NCBI GenBank assembly: GCA_033065855.1
Contig: JAVXUO010000624.1
Location: 1 to 64,000, forward strand
Direction of reading: 5' to 3'
Length of the DNA stretch: 64,000 bases
Source: Escallonia rubra
Lineage: Eukaryota; Streptophyta; Magnoliopsida; Escalloniales; Escalloniaceae
The translations under genes and the position numbers were made by a program. The notes under the pieces were generated by a model. The model made no database searches and was not told the DNA's origin. It worked only from the letters and a program-made list of their open reading frames with translations. How positions within the stretch are numbered: position 1 is the first letter of the stretch; each line of letters begins with the position of its first letter. This document shows positions 56,511-64,000 of the stretch, piece by piece.

Positions 56511-56674
56511 CCGTGACGCGTGATGCTCCCCCGTGACTGTCCTTCCCAGTGCTTTTTTCTTTGTTTGCAGAGTCTTTTTTCTTTGTTTGCAGAGTCTGCC
56601 AAATTTTTTTTTTTTTGCAGAGACCACCACTCACGGGTATTTTTTCCCTCTTTTTTCTTCTCTCTTCCTTTTTC

Positions 56675-56830
56675 TTCTCTATTTATAATCCCCTCCCCCC
56701 AACCCTTCTTCTCCACACTTCTTCTCCGCACTTCTTCTCCACAAACCAAAAAATTTTAGCGCTAGAAGATCGGTGGATAATCGCTAGAAGATCGGTAGAT
56801 TTTTCTTCAAATACATCAAGTCACAACAAG
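56675..56830 (+). promoter_or_regulatory. TIR core promoter, leader exon and splice donor, copy 2
   Basis: TATA box CTATTTATAATCC near 56680, CTTCTTCTCC repeats, two GCTAGAAGATCGGT motifs, donor GTAAGTA at 56830. The predicted intron runs to the acceptor TTCTTAG ending at 58383. Confidence 0.6.
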
Positions 56831-56939
56831 TAAGTATTTTGAATTTCCTTATAATTCAATGTTAGGTTTATACAAATCAGCGTATTACACTTAGCGTATT
56901 ACATTTATAGCGATTCAAAATAGCGTATTACATTTATAG

Positions 56940-57575
56940 ACAGTTTTTCACGGATTTATAAAAAATAGCTAGAGCGAGATTTTGCCAAAGTACAAAAAAG
57001 AGACCCTAGTTATTCTGAAAGGATCTGTATCAGGTAAAAATTTCAGATTTTTCCAAAGACTGTAAAGGGGCTAACTGATACGGGGAACCGTGTACCTTCG
57101 CAGTCTAATTTAAAATACCAAGCTAGCGCGATTTCGTGCGAAAATTTTAGGAGAACCCTAGGATGTTGGGAAGTTCCATTCCCCAGGATTTCGCGCCATT
57201 CCGGAGCCGTTAGCTATTTTTTTGCCCGAACGGCCCTTTCAGCGCTCGCCCTTTAATTAGACAGCTTTTTCACGGATTTATAAAAAATAGCTAGAGCATG
57301 ATTTGGCCAAAGTACAAAACAGAGACCCTAGTTATTCTGAAAGGATCTGTATCAGGTAAAAATTTCAGATTTTTCCAAAGACTGTAAAGGGGCTAACTGG
57401 TACGGGGAACCGTGTACCTTCGCAGTCTAATTTAAAATACCAAGCTAGCGCGATTTCGCGCGAAACTTTTACGAGAACCCTAGGATGTTGGGAAGTTCCA
57501 TTCCCCAGGATTTCGCGCCATTCCGGAGCCGTTAGCTATTTTTTTGCCCGAACGGCCCTTTCAGCGCTCGATCCG
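56940..57575. repeat. ~322-bp tandem array, copy 2 (two units)
   Basis: Two units of the array seen four times at 8958-10238; boundary motif GACAG(C/T)TTTTTCACGGATTT at about 56940 and 57261. Confidence 0.88.
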
Positions 57576-58387
57576 GACACCGGTTCGCGATTTTTGCGCG
57601 AAAAATCCGTAAAGTACTTTTTAGCCCATTGTTAAACTCACGAAGCGTAAAGTAGCATTTCGAGGCACCTTTGAGATTTTTCCTGATGCCAGGGGCATTT
57701 CGGTAATTTGCCACCCCGCGAGGGGTGTTTCGGTAATTTTCCCGCGCCAAGTTTTTAATTACACAGTTTTAGTCCAGGAATGTAATCACAGAACCTGAAA
57801 TGTTTTTTTGAAGCTGGTTCGGGGCCGTTGGGGTGATAGTGAACCCCCGGGGGCATTTCGGTAATTTGCCGCTCATCGGGGACTATTTTGCTAGGAAGGA
57901 TCCAGCTTAAAGGGCCATACCTTAAAATAACTTTTAGTTCAGCAAAGGGTGTCAGACACCCGAAAACTTTTATTGTTCCGGGTGAATTCAGGAACTTGTG
58001 ACGCACCGGCGATGACTGCCAGGGGGTATTTTGCACAAGTAGCGGGTGTTTTGGTAACTTTCCCCCTTTAAAATTTTTCCTGATATATTTGGTATATAAT
58101 TGACGTAATACATTTAAAAACTTGACTTCAAAGCGGTTTTGAGGTCTTGGGGTGTAGGGGCCATCGGGGGGTATATTGCTATATAACCACGTTGGCGCTA
58201 AATTCAGTGAGAACTAGCGTAATTAAGCGTTCGGAGTGGTGGGAAGTGAGGATTTGTTTTAATACATTGAAATAATGACTATTGCTAATGTGTTGGTAAG
58301 CTAGGTTAAAGATCCAGGAATGTAGTTTTGGAATGTAAATATTATGGACGCTAAGTTGGTTTACGATTATATTTTGTTCTTAGAGAT

Positions 58388-59837
58388 ATGGATTTCAACC
58401 CCGGACCTCATGATACATCAATCCTATACGATGACGATGACCACGTCGCGAGGCACGTATTTGACGGTGTCGATAGGGGTGTTTTGGAAACAATTCAAAC
58501 CACAAGAGGAATTGAAGAGTGGGTACTAAACGAGGAACAAAAAGCCCTTATACACGGTCAAAATTTAAGCCTGTTCACCGATTGCGGGAAATGGTATCGC
58601 CACGACGATTGCCTTATATCCGCTCTAGTTGAACGATGGAGGAGCGAGACGAACTCATTTCATTTCCGGTTTGGTGAAATGACTGTTACGTTAGAGGACG
58701 TCGGATATATACTTGGAATCCCATGTCACGGCAGACCCGTTACTCTGAGCGTGCCGTCTGCATCCGTAGCGAATATGGCTAGGCATTATTTTCCGGGAAT
58801 TCCAAGGGCAGCTCTTACAACAAACGGCGTCAAGCTTAAATGGCTGAGAGAGCAGTATGGCGTGCTACCGGATGAATACACTCGTCAGGATTTCGTGACG
58901 TATACGAGGGCATACCTTCTGTATATTATTGGAGCCATATTACTTCCGACGCATTCGAAAAACACGGTGCATCCGAAGTATATGGTGTTATTGGAGGATC
59001 TTGACGAGGTATACTCGTATTCGTGGGGTTCAGCTGTCCTTGCGCACCTATATCGAGCACTGCATAAGGCTACGAGATTCGGTGCCAAGTCCATTGCCGC
59101 CTGCCTGACTCTATTACAGGTATGAGCATTTATTTTCTTATCCGGATCCTTAGTCAATATATTCGGGATTCATTACTAATTCCATATAATGTTTGCGTTC
59201 ACAGGTTTGGTCTTACGAGAGGCTACCCACGGGTCGTCCACAACCGTTGGCAGATTCCGATGAGACGTGGCCTAGGGTGTGGGCCTGGGGGCCTCCGACC
59301 AACCGGAGGAGGAGACGGGTAGACCCTCACAACCATCTACAGTTCTATCGGGGGGAACTAGAGATGCTGGATGCATACCAGGTGGCGTGGCAGCCATATG
59401 ACAAGGTGATGCATCTGTTGGATGAGTTGTGTTGGCAACTTCCGGTGTCGTACGTGCTTGCAGGTTTGGTTCGGGTGCCGCTCATTCACTTCGAAGAATG
59501 TGAGTTTCAGATGCCCGATCGAGTTATGAAGCAAGCTGGCTGTCCACAAGGGATTCCGAAACCCGCTGTAGACATGCGGCCATACAGGGGTGGTCGAGGG
59601 CCGAACTTCGAGGTGGCTAATGCCTTGACTGTGTTTTGTGACGAGGTGCAACAATGGAATACCTGGCAGGAAACGTATGACAGCCTTGTATCGATGAAGC
59701 ACGACGGCATCAGTACTGAGGACTACTTACAGTGGTTTCTCAGGGTGACGCGCACGAGGGTGACTCGCCCTGCCCAAGTGAGGACCAAATCGTATGCGCC
59801 ACGTGAGGTCTATGACCAGTTCTGGGCATTGGCCATT
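58388..59837 (+). CDS. PMD half of PMD-ULP1 fusion gene, copy 2
   Basis: Exon 1 58388-59119 and exon 2 59205-59837, both phase 0 with GTATGA/ACAG and GTAAGT splice sites, open throughout. Almost identical to the copy 1 protein. Differences include Phe for Tyr at the start of the FGAKSIAAC block and Val for Ala in MPDRVMK. Continues into the protease half at 59933. No break in these exons. Confidence 0.85.
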
Positions 59838-59932
59838 GTAAGTCATGCTAGTGTTGTTTGATAATTTATTTGCGCACGCGTATCGACCATCAAATGAAAT
59901 GATTAGCCATATTTTCTATGCATGTTTTTTAG

Positions 59933-61293
59933 GTTGACCAGGCCACTGACGTGTTCAAGCAGCTGGAGTCGTTTGACTGGTTTGTCGCGCAGGCTCCTGA
60001 CGATATCAAGAGGTCCATTGAGAGGTACAAGACTGATGTTCAAAACTTTAGTCTTGCGTACCGGGGTTACCAAGGGGAGCCGTCTAGTCGCCCTCCTCCT
60101 GACGCTTACGACTATCAGCCCCAGAGTCAGGTGTGGGAGCCGTCTAGTCGCCCTCCTCCTGACGCGTACGACTACCGAACTTCGAGTCAGGTGTGGGAGC
60201 CGTCTAGTCGCCCTCCTACTGACGCGTACGACTACCGAACTTCGAGTCAGGTGTGGGAGCCGTCTAGTCGCCCTCCTACTGACGGGTACGACTACGGAAC
60301 TTCGAGTCAGGTGTGGGAGCTGTATAGTCGCCCTCCTCCTGACGCATACGACTCTTATTGCCAGAGTCAGGTTCCCCAAGTAGGAATCCATGCCTCGCGC
60401 CCAAGATTCCGGTCTAACAAAGGACAAGCGACGAAGCCATTGAGGCCGGAGAAGATGGGTTGGATCGACCGGCACTACTTCGGGCATGAGCCTGTCAATT
60501 CAACAGACTTCCCTCTTGGGACACTCCTAGGTCATTCGGATATTAGAATGTTGGCGCCGGAGACAGATCTTTCAAATTTTGTCATCAACGCTTACGTAGA
60601 TCTGCTCCGGAGTAGAGCGCATCAATTTAACCGTTCTGAATACTGTAAGCTTAACATGTATCCCACCCAGTTTGTGGAATTAGCGATCCGGGAATTCCAT
60701 CAATGGAGGCAAACATGAGTAATTGGAAACCAGGTCAAAACGTGTTATCCATGATGAACGCAGAGTATCAATGTCCCGCTGCTGATGCGAACCTTATCAT
60801 GATACCTTGTCTTCATGGGCACCACTGGTTCCTATTAGTTCTCCATCCAGCGTTCAGAACGGTTCACATATACGATAGCCTAAGGGAGGACGAGCCTGGA
60901 CAGCTGCTGGCACAGATGTACAATGACTACATCACTTTAGTGGTTAGTTTTTATTTTTTGACCTTGGCTCATAGTATATTGTTGTTGTTTCATAGGCTTG
61001 ATTCTCGATTTTTTTGTTGGATGCAGACTACTGTCCTCTCGATAGCGTGCGGACGGCCACGGGGGGAGCCTTGGACGGTCGTGATGATAAAGGACCGACA
61101 AAAGCAATTTAACGGTAACGATTGCGGGATTTACGTCCTCAAGTACATGGACTACATTGCTCGCTCGGAAGTGCTCAAACACTCCTCGTGGACTAGGAAG
61201 GATGCCTTGACGTTTAGGTGTAGGATAGCCTGGGAACTGAAAAAGAATGAAGCCAGACGACTTCATTACCATTATCCTGACGTGCGTGGCTAG
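59933..61293 (+). pseudogene. ULP1 protease half of PMD-ULP1 gene, copy 2 (frameshifted)
   Basis: Exon 3 59933-60942 and exon 4 61027-61293. The linker with five 20-aa repeats is intact and in frame with the region after it (WIDRHYFGHEPVNSTDF), unlike copy 1. Near 60712 it lacks 7 bases present in copy 1 (CAAACATGAG against CAAGGGGGCAACAGGAG), giving a stop at 60716 before the protease core. The core downstream is still open and keeps the His (GHHWFLL), Asp (IYDSL) and Gln/Cys (QFNGNDCG) residues. So each copy has a break where the other is sound. Confidence 0.88.
60078..60355 (+). repeat. 60-bp coding repeats, copy 2 (five units)
   Basis: In-frame units starting GAGCCGTCTAGTCGCCCTCC near 60078, 60138, 60198, 60258 and 60318, encoding Pro/Tyr-rich 20-residue repeats; likely an extended linker between the PMD and protease domains. 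Confidence 0.88.
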
Positions 61294-61399
61294 CTGCTGT
61301 GATGTTACAAAAAACTGTACCAAAAAGAAATGTACATAATTTTTCGCATGCTATTTTTTTGGCGCTAAAATGTGCGCGAATATACAGTTCATCTGACGC

Positions 61400-62400
61400 A
61401 TTCGAAAAAATAACGTGTCTCGTTTTTCGCCGAAATACATAAGAATGGGCTAACTAGCGCGCCTCATGTGCAATGAGCGAAAAAAAAGTGACTAAAAAAT
61501 TTACAAGATTTTTCGAACGTTATGAATTGGCCCCTAAAGTGTGCCCGAATAGGCCCTTCATAGGAAAATCGAAAAAATAACGTGTCTCGTTTTTCGCCGA
61601 AATACATAAGAATGGGCTAACTAGCGCGCCTCATGTGCAATGAGCGAAAAAAAAGTCACAAAAAAATTTACAAGATTTTTCGAACGTTATGAATTGGCCC
61701 CTTTAGTGTGCCCGAATAGGCCCATCATAGGAAAACCGAAAAAATAACGTGTCTCGTTTTTCGCCGAAATACATAAGAATGGGCTAACTAGCGCGCCTCA
61801 TGTGCAATGAGCGAAAAAAAGTGACTAAAAAATTTACAAGATTTTTCGAACGTTATGAATTGGCCCCTAAAGTGTGCCCGAATAGGCCCTTCATAGGAAA
61901 ACCGAAAAAATAACCTGTCTCGTTTTTCGCCGAAATACATAAGAATGGGCTAACTAGCGCGCCTCATGTGCAATGAGCGAAAAAAAAGTCACAAAAAAAT
62001 TTACAAGATTTTTCGAACGTTATGAATTGGCCCCTTTAGTGTGCCCGAATAGGCCCATCATAGGAAAACCGAAAAAATAACGTGTCTCGTTTTTCGCCGA
62101 AATACATAAGAATGGGCTAACTAGCGCGCCTCATGTGCAATGAGCGAAAAAAAAATGACTAAAAAATTTACAAGATTTTTCGAACGTTATGAATTGGCCC
62201 CTAAAGTGTGCCCGAATAAGCCCTTCATAGGAAAACCGAAAAAATAACCTGTCTCGTTTTTCGCCGAAATACATAAGAATGGTTAACTAGCGCGCCTCAT
62301 GTGCAATGAGCGAAAAAAGCCGTCTAAAAAATTTACAAGATTTTTCGAACGTTACGAATTGGCCCCTAAAGCGTGCCTAAAGTGCAATGAACAAAACAAA
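61400..62400. repeat. 167-bp tandem array, copy 2 (six units, alternating types)
   Basis: CTAGCGCGCCTCATGTGC recurs near 61456, 61622, 61789, 61956, 62122 and 62287. Units alternate between a GTGACTAAAAAATT/CCCTAAAGTGTG type and a GTCACAAAAAAATT/CCCTTTAGTGTG type, so the real repeat here is a ~334-bp dimer. Confidence 0.88.
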
Positions 62401-62597
62401 TTACAAGATTTCTCAGGAAGCTATGAATTGGGCGCTAAAGCGTGCGCGAATATGCCATTCAAAAAATTTCAATAATCCACAAACCAAATCACAAATTAAA
62501 GATTCAATAAATCAAATCACAAATTAAAGATTCAACAAATCAAATCACAAATTTAAACATTATAAAAGTTATTCGTTATACAACTGAAACATTAACC

Positions 62598-64000
62598 CTA
62601 ACACTCTTCCTCCTCATCGTCCTCCTCGACCATACTGCCAGGTGCGAGACCTAACACTTTATAATGGTTTCTCTTGTCATGATCAGTCATCTTATTACAC
62701 AACGCACACTTTCGCACTTTTTTTGGACCCGTTGCTTTTTCAATCGGATTCTTCATGCGCATTTCTCGTTTTTGCCCTTTTGTTTGAGAAATAATTGGAT
62801 CAAAAACCTTGTCGTCCTCCTCACCTTGCATGCTAGTGCCGTCAATGACTGGCTGTTTGGCTCGATTGAATCTACCGGCTGGAGTCGGTCGAGGGTCCCG
62901 GCTTTCTGGTAATGCCATCCTAAACTGTGCATGCTTAGCATGATCCCGTGCGGCTGCTTCAACTTGATAAGTGTACCCATCAAATGTTGACGCTGCATCC
63001 ATTGATAAACAGTGCATGATGTTACAAAGATGATTATATCGCAGCGCCTCAGATTGCCTGAAATCAACTGAAACACTGGGCACGTAAGGAATGTGACCGT
63101 GGACTCTATTGGCTTCCTTCGTCCACCGTTCCAAGATATACTGTGGAGGGATTTGAGTTGCATTCTTGGCGCTCAAAACCCTCAACGCATGTCGACAAAG
63201 TATACCTTTATGCTCAAACAGTTGACAGTTGCAATTTACCAACCCGGTGTCCATACATTTAGCTACGGTAAAATGTCTTCTGTTCCTCGGAGCCGACGAA
63301 GAGCACGGATTGGCATAATTCGTCACATTTTTCAAAGCATAAACCTTGAGATCTCTGGTGGAAAACTCGTGCAACTTTGTCATGCTATATTGATTCGACT
63401 TTAATAGTTCCTCTTGAAACTGTCGAAACATTTCCTTCGTATAGACTTGAGCCGCATGAGCCTCCAAAGGTGAACAAAGTAGTATGGCTCTTTCTCTGTA
63501 AACTGTAGCCGCGTCGGCTTCTCTCTCACGGTACAATTGCCTCTCAAGGGCTTTCTGCATCTCTAGTACAAACTCCGCTATACTTGAAGACTGGCCTACG
63601 TACCCATCAAAGAATGAATTCATAGCTTCGCTTCTCGATGTCGTAGTCATTCCGGCTGCAAAAAACTTCTTGGTGTAGGCACCGACCCACTGTGTCTTGA
63701 GCTCATACAACGATTGTAACCATCCATGATTGTGCAAACCGTAGTCATCCATTAATGTGGCCCACCTCTCCTCGAACACGTCTACCGTCAACGATTTCTT
63801 CACACATGTATTAAAGTCAGTCTTGAATGACGGATGGTTTGCATATACATTGTGAAGCCGTTCGGGATATTTGTTGCTTATGTGCCATGTGCACAGGCCA
63901 TGGTGAGTATCTGGAAGGACCTTAGCAATTGCATTTTTCATTGCCAGATCTTGGTCGGTGATGATGGTCTTTGGAGGAATATGGTACATTGCTTTAAGCC
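62598..64000 (-). CDS. MULE transposase, copy 2 (N-terminal part outside window)
   Basis: C-terminal ~467 residues of the protein described at 2045-4339, from just before MYHIPPKTIITDQD to the acidic tail. Includes the second catalytic Asp (ITDQDLAM), the candidate Glu (RSEAMNSFF), the SWIM finger and the C-terminal Cys/His cluster. No stops. About seven amino-acid changes against copy 1, for example QKKLRK to PKKVRK and GIEPGS to GLAPGS near the C-terminus. The FAR1 region and first Asp are beyond the window edge, so intactness is unknown. Confidence 0.92.
   Translation of the reverse strand, partial: LKAMYHIPPKTIITDQDLAMKNAIAKVLPDTHHGLCTWHISNKYPERLHNVYANHPSFKTDFNTCVKKSLTVDVFEERWATLMDDYGLHNHGWLQSLYELKTQWVGAYTKKFFAAGMTTTSRSEAMNSFFDGYVGQSSSIAEFVLEMQKALERQLYREREADAATVYRERAILLCSPLEAHAAQVYTKEMFRQFQEELLKSNQYSMTKLHEFSTRDLKVYALKNVTNYANPCSSSAPRNRRHFTVAKCMDTGLVNCNCQLFEHKGILCRHALRVLSAKNATQIPPQYILERWTKEANRVHGHIPYVPSVSVDFRQSEALRYNHLCNIMHCLSMDAASTFDGYTYQVEAAARDHAKHAQFRMALPESRDPRPTPAGRFNRAKQPVIDGTSMQGEEDDKVFDPIISQTKGQKREMRMKNPIEKATGPKKVRKCALCNKMTDHDKRNHYKVLGLAPGSMVEEDDEEEEC

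Larger units (their letters stand above)
55737..58345. repeat. Left TIR of MULE copy 2
   Basis: Reverse complement of 8183-11450 with fewer tandem units. The other TIR is not in the window. Confidence 0.88.
55737..64000. mobile_element. Giant MuDR-like MULE, copy 2 (right end outside window)
   Basis: Inverted relative to copy 1. Left TIR 55737-58345 (about 2.6 kb, with two tandem units instead of four), PMD-ULP1 gene on + (58388-61293), 167-bp array, transposase on - from 62598 running off the window. Identity with copy 1 is very high (about seven differences in 463 transposase residues). Confidence 0.9.

Overview
This is plant nuclear DNA, most likely from a eudicot. Evidence: MULE, hAT, Tekay-type and TAT-type Gypsy, Copia, SINE and LINE sequences of plant type, plant splice sites, and a duplicated cysteine-rich defensin-like gene. 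No species-specific gene was recognised. About 80 percent of the window is transposable element, and the only host-type genes I can support are the two defensin-like copies.

Layout. 1-11450 is most of a giant Mutator-like element (copy 1; its left tip lies outside the window). It has more than 3 kb of terminal inverted repeat (TIR) and two convergent genes: an intact FAR1/MULE transposase (+) and a four-exon gene (-) that fuses a plant mobile domain (PMD) to a ULP1-type cysteine protease. 11451-11480 is a (TA)n tract. 11481-15786 is a related but distinct element (copy 3), placed tip-to-tip with copy 1 and cut off after PMD exon 2; it runs into a degenerate ~50-bp tandem array and then a LINE 3' end. 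17271-38773 is one Tekay/Del-like LTR retrotransposon bounded by a perfect 5-bp target duplication (TCTAT). It is bloated by a SINE, a Pack-MULE, a hAT element and a 9.8-kb TAT-like element that carries an antisense PMD gene; the Tekay gag-pol is gone. 38779-44940 holds a second Pack-MULE-like element, a decayed hAT and a foldback MITE. 45222-55716 is a tandem segmental duplication carrying the defensin-like gene; in the second copy a Copia element sits in the intron. 55737-64000 is giant MULE copy 2, inverted relative to copy 1, inserted in the (TA)n tract of the second duplicate and running off the right edge.

The giant MULE is the most interesting system here. It has the plan of maize MuDR (two convergent genes, each fired from one TIR), but the second gene is a PMD-ULP1 fusion. 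The TIR appears to hold an array of 11 CCACGTGGC G-boxes, an array of AACCGC hairpins, a TATA box, a short leader exon, and a 5'-UTR intron filled with ~322-bp tandem repeats that is spliced just ahead of each start codon. Copy 3 keeps the plan but has CCAAT hairpins in place of the G-boxes and a different 310-bp array. Copies 1 and 2 have different frameshifts in the PMD-ULP1 gene, so neither fusion gene is intact here, while the copy 1 transposase is open from start to stop.

The window contains several of its own controls. The Tekay 3' LTR is an empty site for the hAT; duplicate A is an empty site for both the Copia and the copy 2 MULE; a diverged repeat near 40.5 kb is an empty site for the second Pack-MULE. 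The TAT-like element has unmatched flanks that derive from two places in the same Tekay, which is best explained by recombination between two nested insertions.

All comparisons were made by eye, without alignment software or database searches.
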